Assembly (NCBI RefSeq): GCF_014217625.1
Contig: NZ_CP043641.1
Coordinates: 1,054,001 to 1,118,000, forward strand
Direction: 5' to 3'
DNA: 64,000 nucleotides
DNA from: Leifsonia shinshuensis
Lineage (GTDB): Bacteria; Actinomycetota; Actinomycetes; Actinomycetales; Microbacteriaceae
The notes beneath the pieces were generated by a model. The model did not search any database and was not told where the DNA came from. It worked only from the letters and a program-made list of their open reading frames with translations. The position numbers were made by a program, and so were the translations under genes. Shown one piece after another: positions 9,387 through 19,719 of this stretch. Position 1 is the first letter of the stretch. Each line of letters starts with the position of its first letter.

Positions 9387-9424
9387 GACGCTCCTGCACT
9401 GATCGGTGGGCGGACGGTCCCCCT

Positions 9425-9430
9425 ACACTA
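9425..9430 (-). promoter_or_regulatory. possible leuB -10 box
   Basis: TAGTGT on the minus strand would give a leader of about 30 nt with an AGGAG ribosome site before the leuB ATG. The -35 is not clear. Confidence 0.3.
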
Positions 9431-9457
9431 TCGCCGTGCCGGCCGCCCCCGCGCCCG

Positions 9458-11020
9458 TCAGCCGCGCACGCGCCGCAGCGTGACGAGCGCCAGCACGGCG
9501 GCCGTCAGCATGAGCCCGGCGCCGATGGAGGCCGTCAGCGCGATGCCGCTGTCGAACGCGTGGCGCGCCGACGCCAGCAGCTCGGCCGCCGTCGTACCCG
9601 GGAGGCCGTGGGCGACCGTCACCGCACCGCCGAGCGTGTCCGCGGCGGCCGTCGCGTCGGCCGGGCTCAGCCCGGCGGGAAGCACGATCGCGGCGCGGTA
9701 CGACGCGATGATGATGCTGCCGAGCGTCGCCGTGCCGAGCACCGCGCCCAGCTCGTACGCCGTCTCGGACACCGCCGACGCCGCGCCCGCCTTGTCCGCC
9801 GGAGCGGTCGAGACGATGAGCTCGTTCGACACGGTCTCCGCCGCGCCGATCCCCGCGCCGAGCAGCACGAACGCCGCGAGCAGGATCCCCCACGACGCGT
9901 CCCCGCCGCTCACGGCGACGAGCAGGTAGCCCGCGGCCGAGACGCAGAGGCCGCCCGCGATCACGAGGCCGGGCCGCAGCCGCCGCGCCACCGGCACGAC
10001 GAGGAGACCGGACACGATCATGGTCGCGAGCCCCGGCAGCAGTACCATCCCCGCGCGCATCGGCGGCATCCCGAGCACCAGCTGGAGGTGCTGCGACACG
10101 AAGAACAGGAAGCCGACCAGCGCGATCACGCTGAGCAGGTTGATCAGCACGGCCCCGGTGAACGCGGGCACCCGGAACAGTCGCATGTCGAGCATCGGCA
10201 CCGGCCGCCGGAGCTGACGCCGGACGAACAGCACCCCGGCGCTCACCCCGACGAGCACGGCGAGCACCGGCACGAGCGCGAAGCCGTGCACCGCGAACTC
10301 CTTGATCCCGTACACGATCGGCGCCATCGTCACGAGCGACAGCAGGATGGACACCACATCCACCGGCCCCGGCGAAGGATCGCGCGACTCGCGCACGAGC
10401 AGCGGCGTGAGCACCAGCAGCGGGATGAGCACGGGCACGGCGAGCAGGAAGACCGAGCCCCACCAGAAGTGCTCGATCAGGAGGCCTCCGACGATCGGGC
10501 CGAGCGCGGAGCCTGCCGCGAAGCCCGCCGCCCAGATCGCGATGGCGACGCGGCGCTGCTCGCGGTCCTGGAACACGCTGCGCAACAGCGACAGCGTGGA
10601 GGGCATCAGCATCGCGCCGAACACGCCGAGCAGCGCCCGCGCGCCGATCAGCAGCTCGGCCGTCGGCGCGAACGCGGCGGCGGCGGAGACGGCGGCGAAC
10701 CCGGTCGCGCCGATCAGCAGTACCGTGCGGCGGCCGATGCGGTCGCCGAGGCTGCCCATCGCGACCAGGAGGCCGGCGAGCACGAGCGGGTAGACGTCCA
10801 CGATCCAGAGCATCTGCGTGGAGGACGGCCGCAGCGCCTCGGTGATGGCCGGGAGGGCGAAGCCGAGGACGGTGTTGTCGACCGACACCAGCAGGACGGG
10901 GAGCATGAGGACGACCAGGGCAACCCAGGCGCGCGCACCGGCGCGGGCCGGCGTGGGCGCAGGGGGCTGCGCCGTCTGCTCGGCGGCCGGAGTGCGGTCG
11001 GGGCGGGTGGTCGAGGTCAT
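9458..11020 (-). CDS. MFS drug efflux transporter, DHA2 (14-helix) type
   Basis: A 520-residue membrane protein with about 14 hydrophobic helices. It has the MFS loop motif GDRIGRRT (TM2-TM3), the DHA2 TM1 pattern SVDNTVLGFALPAI and the TM5 motif region GFAAGSALGPIVGGLL. It probably exports a toxic compound by proton antiport. The ATG at 11020 directly abuts a 26-bp palindrome; the longer upstream frame would cross that operator and is rejected. The divergent TetR gene probably represses it. Confidence 0.9.
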   Translation of the reverse strand: MTSTTRPDRTPAAEQTAQPPAPTPARAGARAWVALVVLMLPVLLVSVDNTVLGFALPAITEALRPSSTQMLWIVDVYPLVLAGLLVAMGSLGDRIGRRTVLLIGATGFAAVSAAAAFAPTAELLIGARALLGVFGAMLMPSTLSLLRSVFQDREQRRVAIAIWAAGFAAGSALGPIVGGLLIEHFWWGSVFLLAVPVLIPLLVLTPLLVRESRDPSPGPVDVVSILLSLVTMAPIVYGIKEFAVHGFALVPVLAVLVGVSAGVLFVRRQLRRPVPMLDMRLFRVPAFTGAVLINLLSVIALVGFLFFVSQHLQLVLGMPPMRAGMVLLPGLATMIVSGLLVVPVARRLRPGLVIAGGLCVSAAGYLLVAVSGGDASWGILLAAFVLLGAGIGAAETVSNELIVSTAPADKAGAASAVSETAYELGAVLGTATLGSIIIASYRAAIVLPAGLSPADATAAADTLGGAVTVAHGLPGTTAAELLASARHAFDSGIALTASIGAGLMLTAAVLALVTLRRVRG

Positions 11021-11025
11021 GAGAT

Positions 11026-11051
11026 TACTGTACCGTCCGGACGGTACAGTA
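11026..11051. promoter_or_regulatory. 26-bp perfect palindrome, probable TetR operator
   Basis: Positions 11026-11051 read the same on both strands, centred on CCGTCCGGACGG and flanked by TACTGTA/TACAGTA arms. It ends 5 nt before the MFS start codon, so a bound regulator would block expression. The TetR gene at 11143 is the obvious candidate. Confidence 0.8.
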
Positions 11052-11064
11052 GTCAACGACGAGC

Positions 11065-11106
11065 GAGACGATGACCGCTGGAGACGATGACCGCGGGAGA
11101 CGATGA
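11065..11106. repeat. short 16-bp tandem repeat
   Basis: The unit GAGACGATGACCGCxG occurs at 11065-11080 and 11081-11096, with a partial third copy at 11097-11106. It lies between the operator and the TetR start. It may be a simple slippage repeat. Confidence 0.6.
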
Positions 11107-11130
11107 CACGGTCGCGCTGGTCGTCGCGGC

Positions 11131-11136
11131 TAGCAT
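11131..11136 (+). promoter_or_regulatory. -10 box of the TetR gene
   Basis: TAGCAT ends 6 nt before the ATG at 11143. The layout is leaderless. Confidence 0.5.
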
Positions 11137-11142
11137 GGCCCC

Positions 11143-11724
11143 ATGTCCTCCCCCGCCTCACCGGCGTCCACTTCTTCCGCCCCCACCTCTCGCTCCGCGC
11201 GCGATCGCATCCTCGACTCCTTCGAGGACCTGCTCGCCGAGCAGAGCGAGCGGGCGGCGACGCTGGAGGCCGTGGCCGCGCGGGCCGGCGTCTCCAAGGG
11301 CGGACTGCTCTACCACTTCGCGTCGAAGGACGCCCTGGTCGACGGCGTCCTGGAGCGGTTCGCGGCCGACCTGGCGGAGGACATCGAGCACATGCGGGCG
11401 GCTCCCGACGGCCCGGTGGCCTACTTCCTGCGCACTTCCATCCCCTCCGACAACCGGCTGGAGCGCGTGATCGTCGCCATCGCCCGGCTCGCCCAGGCGT
11501 CGGACGCCCGTGCGAGCGACGCGCTCGCCGACGCGCAACGGCAGTGGCTCAGCGAGCTGGAGGCCGTCGTCGGCGACCGGATGGTGGCGCGCACGATCAT
11601 GCTGATCGGCGACGGGATGTACTACAACACCGCGCTGCTTCCGGCGGCGAACACCGTGCTGCGCGACGAGACCGACCTCCAGGAGCTGATCGGGCTGGTC
11701 GAGCGGCTCAGCGCGCGGGACTGA
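11143..11724 (+). CDS. TetR-family transcriptional regulator
   Basis: A 193-residue protein. The N-terminal HTH spans about residues 18-64 (LEAVAARAGVSKGGLLYHF, then SKDALVDGVLERF), and the C-terminal helical domain would bind a ligand. The pattern GLLYHFxSKDAL is typical of TetR regulators of efflux pumps. It is divergent from the DHA2 exporter, with a perfect palindrome between them, so repression of the exporter and of itself is likely. The ligand is unknown. Confidence 0.93.
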   Translation: MSSPASPASTSSAPTSRSARDRILDSFEDLLAEQSERAATLEAVAARAGVSKGGLLYHFASKDALVDGVLERFAADLAEDIEHMRAAPDGPVAYFLRTSIPSDNRLERVIVAIARLAQASDARASDALADAQRQWLSELEAVVGDRMVARTIMLIGDGMYYNTALLPAANTVLRDETDLQELIGLVERLSARD

Positions 11725-11730
11725 GGGCGC

Positions 11731-12978
11731 TCAGGCGCCGCCCGCGGCGAGCAGCCGCAGCAGCGACCGCCGGGTCCGGTCGTCGCCCGCGGTGCCGATC
11801 GCGCGGCGCAGTTCGGCCTCCGACCCCGCTCGGTCCCCGGCGAGCCGCAGCAACTCGGCTCGCGCGGCGTGCGTCCGGGAGGACAACGGGCCGGCGAACA
11901 GGTCGGGCTCGCCGTCCAGCGCAGCGAGGGCGACCTCTGGTCCGGCGTCCGGACTGTGCGCGAGCGCGACCAGGCGTCCGAGGCGCGCCGACGCGCTCGG
12001 CCAGATCCGTACCAGCCCGTCGTAGAGCCGGACGATCGCGGGCCAGTCGGTGTCCCCCCAGGTCGGCGCGATCGCGTGCAGCCCGGCGATGCCCGCCTGG
12101 AGGCCGTAGCGGCCGTCCCCGTCGGCCATGCCGTCGAGTGCGACGGTCGCCAGCCGCTCCCCCTCGACCATCATCGGCACATCCCACCGGGTCCGGTCGG
12201 CCTCGCGCAGCGTCGCGAATTCGTCGTCTGCGGTCAGCCGGGTCGCCTGGCGCGCCTCGGTGAGCAGCAGGAGGCCGAGCAGCCCGGCGCTCTCGGCGTC
12301 GCCTGCGACCCGGTGCGCGTCGCGCGCGAGGGCGATCGCGTCAGCGCGCAGCCGGTCGTCCGCGGTCGCGTGCCCCACCGTGTACAGCAGGTAGATCGTC
12401 GTCAGCGCGTCGGGCATCCGGACGGCGACGGCAGCCGGGTCGTCGAGGGCGAACCGGAGGCCGGAGTCGTGGACGCGCTTCTTGGCACGGGTGAGCCGGG
12501 CTGCCATCGTCGGCTCGGAGATGAGGAAGGCGTCCGCGATCCGCGCGGTCGGCACGCCGCAGACGTGCCGCAGCGCCAGGGCGACGCGCGTCTCCGGTGC
12601 GAGGTCGGGATGCGCCACGAGCAGGATGAGGTCCAGTCGCTCATCGCCGGTGAACACGGCTGCACCTCCCCTCTCCTCCGCAGCGGCGACGGCCGCTCCC
12701 TGGGCGCGCTCGGCCTCCGCGGCCAGCATCGGCGCCACGCGACGGGCGGTCCATTCGCGCCGCAGCGCGTCGAGCGCGACCCGGCGCGCGACCGTCGTGA
12801 TCCAGGCCGCGGGATTCCGCGGCTCGCGGCCGCGCGCCGCCTCGGCGACGGCGCGCGCGAATGCCTCCTGCACCGCGTCCTCCGCGAGCAGGAGGTCGCC
12901 CGTCGTGCGCGCGACCGCGCCGAGGATGCGGGCGGCGTCCTCGCGGTAGGCGCGCTCGATCCGGCCGGCCGCGGTCAC
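11731..12978 (-). CDS. ECF RNA polymerase sigma factor, ECF42-type (copy 1)
   Basis: A 415-residue sigma factor. Region 2 is at about residues 8-80 (LAEDAVQEAFARAV), region 4 at about 130-185 (GVPTARIADAFLISEPTMAARL), and a C-terminal extension of some 220 residues with TPR-like helices includes TDWPAIVRLYDGL. This extension and the adjacent DGPF gene are hallmarks of group ECF42. No anti-sigma gene is present. The extension diverges from copy 2 where that has PSPVVALNRAVAVA. The GTG at 12978 lies 43 nt after the DGPF stop. It is probably autoregulated through the promoter at 13441-13467. Confidence 0.87.
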   Translation of the reverse strand: MTAAGRIERAYREDAARILGAVARTTGDLLLAEDAVQEAFARAVAEAARGREPRNPAAWITTVARRVALDALRREWTARRVAPMLAAEAERAQGAAVAAAEERGGAAVFTGDERLDLILLVAHPDLAPETRVALALRHVCGVPTARIADAFLISEPTMAARLTRAKKRVHDSGLRFALDDPAAVAVRMPDALTTIYLLYTVGHATADDRLRADAIALARDAHRVAGDAESAGLLGLLLLTEARQATRLTADDEFATLREADRTRWDVPMMVEGERLATVALDGMADGDGRYGLQAGIAGLHAIAPTWGDTDWPAIVRLYDGLVRIWPSASARLGRLVALAHSPDAGPEVALAALDGEPDLFAGPLSSRTHAARAELLRLAGDRAGSEAELRRAIGTAGDDRTRRSLLRLLAAGGA

Positions 12979-13021
12979 GGCCCCGCCTTCACGTGGCCGG
13001 CCCCATCGTGCGCGGCCGCCC

Positions 13022-13387
13022 TCAGCGCACCGTGTCGAGCACCAGCACCGGGTACAGCTCCACCCAGCCTCCGGTCGGCACCATCGCGGCCAGCTCCCTC
13101 GCCTGCTCGGGCGTCGACGCCGTGAAGCTGTAGAAGCCGGTGACGACCTCCCGGGTCTCGCCGAACGGTCCGTCCGTGATGAGCGGGGAACCGCCCTCGC
13201 GGGGCGTGATCTTCGTCGCCTTGGTGATCGGCTGCAGGGCGCCGGTGGCGACGACCCGCTCACCGGCGGCGACAACGGCGTCCTGGAACGCCTTGTGGCC
13301 GGCCATGCCCGCCTGCCACTCCTCCGCCGTCATCGCCTCTGGGTCCCAGTCCGGCTCGCGGATGAGCAGAACGTACTCGTCGGACAT
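13022..13387 (-). CDS. DGPF-domain (YCII-related) protein, partner of ECF42
   Basis: A 121-residue protein of the YCII-like superfamily carrying the eponymous motif (LITDGPFGETREVVTGFY). DGPF proteins are encoded next to ECF42 sigma factors and are usually their targets; their biochemical role is not settled. Upstream on the minus strand is TGTCGA-N17-CGTC (13467-13441), the pattern reported for ECF42-dependent promoters. The module is DGPF then sigma factor, as in the second copy at 47534. Confidence 0.88.
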   Translation of the reverse strand: MSDEYVLLIREPDWDPEAMTAEEWQAGMAGHKAFQDAVVAAGERVVATGALQPITKATKITPREGGSPLITDGPFGETREVVTGFYSFTASTPEQARELAAMVPTGGWVELYPVLVLDTVR

Positions 13388-13440
13388 CGTGGTCTCCTCA
13401 CGTCATCAGGATGCCGTCCCGTCTGGGACGACACCCTTAC

Positions 13441-13467
13441 GACGCAAGTCAACTGCCGAAATCGACA
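13441..13467 (-). promoter_or_regulatory. ECF42-type promoter (copy 1)
   Basis: On the minus strand TGTCGA (13467-13462) is followed after 17 nt by CGTC (13444-13441), 53 nt before the DGPF start. The same TGTCGA-N17-CGT arrangement precedes the second DGPF gene at 47479. Confidence 0.6.
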
Positions 13468-13482
13468 GCGCGACAACCTTTT

Positions 13483-13545
13483 CGTCGAGGGGCACGTAAA
13501 CGCCCCTAAAACGCGGTTGTAGGGGCGTTTAGGTGCCCCTCGACG
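13483..13545. repeat. long palindrome, copy 2 of 3
   Basis: A 63-bp palindrome with the same core as copies 1 and 3. Two mismatches break the stem, at about 13519 and 13532. Unlike the other copies it lies between two genes of the same direction: it follows serA and precedes the DGPF promoter. A terminator role for serA would fit. Confidence 0.85.
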
Positions 13546-13549
13546 GAGA

Positions 13550-15142
13550 TCAGGACTCGGTGATGTCGATCTCCTGCATCAGGTCGGCGTGGATCGCGAC
13601 GCGGACCGTCTCGAGCAGGCCCTCCGGCACGCGCGAGTCGACGGTGAGCACGCTCAGCGCCTTGCCGCCGGCGGAGGTCCGCGCGATCTGCATGCCGGCG
13701 ATGTTGATCTTCGCCTCGCCGAACTCGTGGCCGTAGACCGCGACGATGCCGGGGCGGTCGTCGTAGACCATGACGATCAGGTGCTCGGCGATCGGCACCT
13801 CCACGTCGTAGCCGTTGATCTCCACGACCTTCTCGATCTGCTTCGTGCCGGTGAGCGTGCCGGAGACCGACACCTGCGAGCCGTCGCTGAGCGCGCCGCG
13901 CAGGGTGATCAGGTTGCGGTACTCCTCGCTGACCGAGTCGGTGATCAGGCGGACCTCGATACCGCGCTGCTCGGCGAGCAGTGGCGCGTTCACGTACGAC
14001 ACCGTCTCCGAGACGATGTTGGTGAAGATGCCCTTGAGGGCCGCGAGCTTCAGGACGCTGACGTCGTAGTCGACGAGCTCGCCGCGGACCTCGACGTCGA
14101 TGCTGGTCAGCGGGCTGTGCGCGAGGCCGGAGAACACCTGGCCGAGCTTCTCGACCAGCGGGATGCCGGGCCGCACGTACGGGTCGATGACGCCGCCGGC
14201 GACGTTGACCGCGTCGGGCACCAGCTCACCGGACAGCGCGAGTCGCACCGACTTCGCGACGGAGACGCCCGCCTTCTCCTGCGCCTCGTCGGTCGACGCG
14301 CCGAGGTGCGGCGTGACGACGACGTTCTCGAGCTCCAGCAGCGGCGAGTCCGTCGGAGGCTCGCTCACGAAGACGTCGAGGCCGGCTCCGGCGATGGTCT
14401 TCGTGCTCAGAGCGCGGTAGAGCGCGTCCTCGTCGATCAGGCCGCCGCGGGCGACGTTGACGACGAACGCCGTCGGCTTCATCTGCGCGAGCTGGTCGTC
14501 GGAGATCATCCCGGTGGTCTCCGGGGTCTTCGGCATGTGGATGGTGATGAAGTCCGCGTCGGTGAGGAGCTCATCCAGGCTGACGAGCTGCACGCCCAGC
14601 TGCTGCGCGCGAGCGCTCGTGACGTACGGGTCGTACGCGATCACCTTGGTGCCGAACGCCTGCAGGCGGGCGGTGATCAGCGCGCCGATGCGGCCGAGGC
14701 CGATGATGCCGACCGTCTTCTCGTAGAGCTCCACGCCGGTGTACTTGGACCGCTTCCACTGCCCCTGCGCGAGGGCGCTGTGCGCGGCGGGGATGTGCCG
14801 GGCGAGGCTCAGGATGTGGCCGACGGTGAGCTCAGCGGCCGAGATGATGTTGGAGGTCGGCGCGTTGACGACCATGACGCCCGCGTTGGTCGCGGTCTTG
14901 ATGTCGACGTTGTCGAGCCCGACGCCCGCGCGGGCGATGACGCGCAGCTTCGGGGCGGCAGCGATGACCTCGGCGTCGACCTTGGTGGCGGAGCGCACCA
15001 GGATGGCGTCCGCGTCGGAGACGGCGGAGAGGAGGGCGGGCCGATCGGTTCCGTCGACGCTTCGGATCTCGAAGTCCGGCCCGAGGGCGTCGACGGTGGC
15101 GGGCGAAAGTTCTTCGGCGATCAGCACGACCGGCTTTGTCAC
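13550..15142 (-). CDS. serA: D-3-phosphoglycerate dehydrogenase
   Basis: A 530-residue enzyme that oxidises 3-phosphoglycerate, the first step of serine synthesis. The NAD-binding motif is GLGRIGALI (about residue 149), with catalytic region VNVARGGLIDEDAL and His in VVTPHLGASTDEAQ. The C-terminal half holds the intervening ASB domain and an ACT domain, which together make the long actinobacterial form that is serine-inhibited in mycobacteria. A GTG start at 15142 has AAGGAA upstream. Confidence 0.96.
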   Translation of the reverse strand: MTKPVVLIAEELSPATVDALGPDFEIRSVDGTDRPALLSAVSDADAILVRSATKVDAEVIAAAPKLRVIARAGVGLDNVDIKTATNAGVMVVNAPTSNIISAAELTVGHILSLARHIPAAHSALAQGQWKRSKYTGVELYEKTVGIIGLGRIGALITARLQAFGTKVIAYDPYVTSARAQQLGVQLVSLDELLTDADFITIHMPKTPETTGMISDDQLAQMKPTAFVVNVARGGLIDEDALYRALSTKTIAGAGLDVFVSEPPTDSPLLELENVVVTPHLGASTDEAQEKAGVSVAKSVRLALSGELVPDAVNVAGGVIDPYVRPGIPLVEKLGQVFSGLAHSPLTSIDVEVRGELVDYDVSVLKLAALKGIFTNIVSETVSYVNAPLLAEQRGIEVRLITDSVSEEYRNLITLRGALSDGSQVSVSGTLTGTKQIEKVVEINGYDVEVPIAEHLIVMVYDDRPGIVAVYGHEFGEAKINIAGMQIARTSAGGKALSVLTVDSRVPEGLLETVRVAIHADLMQEIDITES

Positions 15143-15247
15143 GTGGCAGTTCCTTACAGGGAGGCTGGCTTGGGAGAAGATGCGCAGCAGTCGTCGGTGC
15201 GCGGGTTGCTTAACTCTAGCGGGAGCGCAACGCTGCCTTTCGCCGCG

Positions 15248-15994
15248 TTACGAAGCCCTGACCTCCGCAGCGGCGACCGCCTCGCGCACCGTGATCGGGT
15301 CGGTGATGTCGTACGCCGCGTCGCCGCCGCCCGGTCCGCTCGGCGCGCCCGACACCGACTCACGGGCCGAGAGATGCACCGCGTCGACGCCTGCGGCGAT
15401 GAGCGCGTGGATGTCCTGCACGCGCACTCCCCCGCCCGCCATCACCTGGAGCCGGCCGCCGACCCGCTGGGCCAGCGCCCGCAGCCCGTCGACGCCGTCG
15501 ACGCTGCGCGCTGCTCCGCCGGAGGTGAGGATGCGCGTCACGCCGAGATCCGCGAGCGTGTCGGCCGCCGCGAGCGGATCACGCAGGGTGTCGAAGGCCC
15601 GGTGGAAGGTCACATCGAGGCCGCCTGCCTCGGCCTCGAACCGGCTGACCGCGTCCCGGTCGATCCGGCCGGCTTCGTCCAGCGCGCCCACGACCACCCC
15701 GGCCGCGCCGGCCTCCCGCGCGAAGCGGATGTCGGCTGCGATGGTGTCCAGTTCGTCGGAGTCGTACACGAATCCGCCACCGCGTGGCCGCACGAGCACG
15801 TGGACGAAGCCCGCGCGGCCGTCCTCATTCGCCTCTTCGACCGCGGCACGGACCAGCCCCGCGGAGGGGGTCAGCCCGCCGAGTCCGAGCGCGACGCACA
15901 GCTCGACCCGGTCGGCGCCCTCCGCGAGTGCGACGCGCACCCCCGCGACATCCTGGACGGCGATCTCGACGGCGGTGCGGCGGGGCTCAGGCAT
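15248..15994 (-). CDS. cutC: CutC-family protein
   Basis: A 248-residue TIM-barrel protein with CutC signatures: EIAVQDVAGVRVALAEGADRVELC at the start, VLVRPRGGGFVY, TFHRAFD and RILTSGG. CutC was first linked to copper homeostasis in E. coli, but its biochemical role is uncertain. The ATG at 15994 has a TATCGT box 7 nt upstream, and a longer frame would cover the DUF1918 gene on the other strand. It is separated from serA by 105 nt and probably has its own promoter. Confidence 0.88.
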   Translation of the reverse strand: MPEPRRTAVEIAVQDVAGVRVALAEGADRVELCVALGLGGLTPSAGLVRAAVEEANEDGRAGFVHVLVRPRGGGFVYDSDELDTIAADIRFAREAGAAGVVVGALDEAGRIDRDAVSRFEAEAGGLDVTFHRAFDTLRDPLAAADTLADLGVTRILTSGGAARSVDGVDGLRALAQRVGGRLQVMAGGGVRVQDIHALIAAGVDAVHLSARESVSGAPSGPGGGDAAYDITDPITVREAVAAAEVRAS

Positions 15995-16001
15995 GCGGCC
16001 C

Positions 16002-16007
16002 ACGATA
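16002..16007 (-). promoter_or_regulatory. -10 box of cutC
   Basis: TATCGT on the minus strand ends 7 nt before the cutC ATG. The layout is leaderless. Confidence 0.5.
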
Positions 16008-16078
16008 GCGGCATTCCCGACAGCCGGGCCGGGGCGTAGCGTCGGGAGCAGAGACAGCCGGCACGGGAGGAGGCCGTC

Positions 16079-16267
16079 ATGCAGGCGAGTATCGGAGACC
16101 GGATCTGCATCCGGGGCACCCACGTGGAGTCCGCCGACCGCCACGGCTCGGTGATCGAGGTGCGCGGCGACGACGGAGCGCCGCCGTACCTGGTCCGGTT
16201 CGACGACGGGCACGAGACGCTGGTCTACCCGGGCACGGACGCCGTCATCGAGCACAGCGCGGCGTGA
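16079..16267 (+). CDS. DUF1918-domain protein
   Basis: A 62-residue protein with the compact beta-barrel pattern of DUF1918: GDRICIRG at the start, then GSVIEVRGDDGAPPYLVRFDDG and the end VYPGTDAVIEH. The family is common in actinobacteria and has no known function; a nucleic-acid or small-ligand role has only been guessed. GGGAGGAGG lies 6 nt before the ATG. It is followed by a strong hairpin. Confidence 0.85.
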   Translation: MQASIGDRICIRGTHVESADRHGSVIEVRGDDGAPPYLVRFDDGHETLVYPGTDAVIEHSAA

Positions 16268-16271
16268 ACGC

Positions 16272-16310
16272 CGGACGGGGCCGCACCGAATCTCGATGCG
16301 GCCCCGTCCG
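16272..16310. terminator. hairpin terminator between DUF1918 and ilvC
   Basis: A perfect 14-bp stem (16272-16285 with 16297-16310) and an 11-nt loop lie between convergent genes. There is no long T-run, as is usual for actinobacterial terminators. It may serve both strands. Confidence 0.7.
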
Positions 16311-16336
16311 TGATGCCGTGGTTCAGCGCGGCTGGA

Positions 16337-17398
<1,062 letters not shown>

Positions 17399-17908
17399 CT
17401 AGTTTTTGAAGACGCGCTCGGTGATGGACTTTCCGCCGCGGCCGATCGCGAGGAGGCCCGACTGGGCCATCTCCTTGATCCCGTAGGGCTCCAGCACCTT
17501 GAGCAGCGCCTGGGTCTTGCCGCTGTCGCCGGTGACCTCGATCACGAGGGCGTCGGTGGCCACGTCGACGACGCGGGCGCGGAAGAGGTTGACCGCCTCC
17601 AGCACCTGGGAGCGGGTCGAGTTGTCGACCCGCACCTTGATGAGCAGGTGCTCGCGCTGGACCGACTGCGCCGGATCCAGCTCGACGATCTTGATGACGT
17701 TGATCAGCTTGTTGAGCTGCTTGGTGACCTGCTCCAGCGGCAGCTCCTCGACGTCCACCACGACGGTGATGCGCGAGAGGCCGTCGACCTCGCTCGTGCC
17801 CACCGCGAGCGAGTGGATGTTGAAGCCGCGCCGCGCGAACAGGCCGGCGACCCGGGTCAGCAGACCGGGCTTGTCCTCGACGAGGAGGCTCAGAACGTGT
17901 GTGCTCAT
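17399..17908 (-). CDS. ilvN: acetolactate synthase small subunit
   Basis: A 169-residue regulatory subunit. The N-terminal ACT domain (VLSLLVEDKPGLLTRVAGLF, residues 5-24 in part) binds valine for feedback inhibition of IlvB; the C-terminal domain has LLIKVRVD and EVTGDSGK. The ATG at 17908 lies 5 nt after the ilvB stop, so the two subunits are co-translated. A longer frame into ilvB is rejected. Confidence 0.96.
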   Translation of the reverse strand: MSTHVLSLLVEDKPGLLTRVAGLFARRGFNIHSLAVGTSEVDGLSRITVVVDVEELPLEQVTKQLNKLINVIKIVELDPAQSVQREHLLIKVRVDNSTRSQVLEAVNLFRARVVDVATDALVIEVTGDSGKTQALLKVLEPYGIKEMAQSGLLAIGRGGKSITERVFKN

Positions 17909-17913
17909 GGGGG

Positions 17914-19719
17914 TCACTCCTCTCCGAAGGCGGGGCTGTGGTCGCGTGCGTACTGCACGTAGCTGTTGCTGACGCCCTGCGGCACCATCGGCCACACCAT
18001 GGCGTCGGCGCTGACGACGAAGTCGATGACGACCGGGCGGTCGTTCGTCTCCAGGGCCAGCTTGATGGCGGCGTCCACCTCTTCTTCCTTCGTGACGCGG
18101 ATGCCGAGGGCGCCGTACGCCTCGGCGAGGGTCACGAAGTCGGGCACGCGAACGGTGTCGTGGCCCGTGTTGAGGTCGGTGTTCGAGTAGCGGCCGTCGT
18201 AGAACAGCGTCTGCCACTGGCGCACCATCCCGAGCGACGAGTTGTTGATGATCGCCACCTTGATCGGGATGTTGTTGATCGTGCAGGTGGCCAGCTCCTG
18301 GTTGGTCATCTGGAAGCAGCCGTCACCGTCGATCGCCCACACGACGCGGTCGGGCTGGGCGACCTTGGCGCCCATCGCGGCCGGCACCGAGTAGCCCATC
18401 GTGCCCGCTCCGCCGGAGTTGAGCCACGAGTTGGGGCGCTCGTACTTGATGAACTGCGCCGCCCACATCTGGTGCTGGCCGACGCCGGCGGTGTAGATGC
18501 CCTCCGGCCCGGTCAGCTCGCCGATCCGCTGGATGACGTGCTGCGGCGCGAGCAGGCCGTCGCTGGTGGGCGTGTACCCGAGCGGGAACTCCTCGCGGAG
18601 GCCGTTGAGGTACGTCCACCACTCGACCAGGTCGGGTGCGGTGCTGCGGGTGGCCTCCTGGTAGGCCGCGGTCAGATCGACGATGACGTCCTTGGCATCG
18701 CCGACGATGGGGACGTCGGCGACTCGGATCTTGGAGATCTCGGCGGGGTCGACGTCGACGTGCACGATCTTCGCGTCCGGCGCGAAGAGGGAGGTGTTGC
18801 CGGTGACCCGGTCGTCGAAGCGCGCTCCGAGCGACACGATCAGGTCGGACTCCTGCAGGGCGAGCACCGCCGGCACCGTGCCGTGCATGCCGGGCATGCC
18901 GAGGTGCTGCTTGTGCGTGTCGGGGAACGCCCCGCGCGCCATCAGCGTGGTGACCACGGGGATGCCGGTCGCCTCGGCGAGCTCCAGGAGCTCCTGCGAG
19001 GCGCGCGAGCGGATGACGCCGCCGCCGACGTACAGCACCGGCTTCTTCGACTCCACCAGCAGCTGGGCGGCGGCGAGGATCTGCTTGCCGTGCGCCTTGG
19101 TGATCGGGCGGTAGCCGGGCAGGTCGATCTTGGGCGGCCAGACGAAGGGCACGGCGTTCTGCTGCGCGTCCTTGGTGATGTCCACGAGCACCGGTCCCGG
19201 TCGTCCCGTCCCGGCGATGTGGTACGCCGCGGCGATCGTGGCCGGGATGTCCTCGGCCTTCTTGACCAGGAACGAGTGCTTGGTGATCGGCATCGTGATG
19301 CCCACGATGTCGGCCTCCTGGAACGCGTCCGTGCCCATGAGGGTGGAGAACACCTGGCCGGTGATGAACACGACGGGGACGGAGTCCATGTGCGCGTCCA
19401 TGATCGCGGTGACGAGGTTGGTCGCGCCGGGGCCCGAGGTCGCCATGGCGACGCCGACCTTGTTCGCGGCGACGGCGTAGCCTTCGGCCGCGTGGCCGCC
19501 GCCCTGTTCGTGCCGGACCAGGATGTGACGGATCACGGAGGAGTCCATGATCGCGTCGTAGATGGGGAGGATCGCACCGCCCGGCAGCCCGAAGACGTCG
19601 GTGACGCCGAGGAGCTCGAGGGTGCGGACGACCGACTGGGAGCCGGTCAGGAGTTCGGGCGACGCCTTGCCGGGCGCCGCGGACGGCAACACTGAACTGG
19701 GGGTTGCATCCGGCGTCAT
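17914..19719 (-). CDS. ilvB: acetolactate synthase large subunit
   Basis: A 601-residue ThDP enzyme that condenses pyruvate with pyruvate or 2-oxobutyrate. The cofactor-activating Glu is in [14 protein letters not shown] (N-terminal domain) and the ThDP-binding motif starts at [17 protein letters not shown]-binding middle-domain patterns are present. It starts 55 nt after the ilvD stop; no attenuator could be recognised in this short gap. Confidence 0.97.
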   Translation of the reverse strand: MTPDATPSSVLPSAAPGKASPELLTGSQSVVRTLELLGVTDVFGLPGGAILPIYDAIMDSSVIRHILVRHEQGGGHAAEGYAVAANKVGVAMATSGPGATNLVTAIMDAHMDSVPVVFITGQVFSTLMGTDAFQEADIVGITMPITKHSFLVKKAEDIPATIAAAYHIAGTGRPGPVLVDITKDAQQNAVPFVWPPKIDLPGYRPITKAHGKQILAAAQLLVESKKPVLYVGGGVIRSRASQELLELAEATGIPVVTTLMARGAFPDTHKQHLGMPGMHGTVPAVLALQESDLIVSLGARFDDRVTGNTSLFAPDAKIVHVDVDPAEISKIRVADVPIVGDAKDVIVDLTAAYQEATRSTAPDLVEWWTYLNGLREEFPLGYTPTSDGLLAPQHVIQRIGELTGPEGIYTAGVGQHQMWAAQFIKYERPNSWLNSGGAGTMGYSVPAAMGAKVAQPDRVVWAIDGDGCFQMTNQELATCTINNIPIKVAIINNSSLGMVRQWQTLFYDGRYSNTDLNTGHDTVRVPDFVTLAEAYGALGIRVTKEEEVDAAIKLALETNDRPVVIDFVVSADAMVWPMVPQGVSNSYVQYARDHSPAFGEE

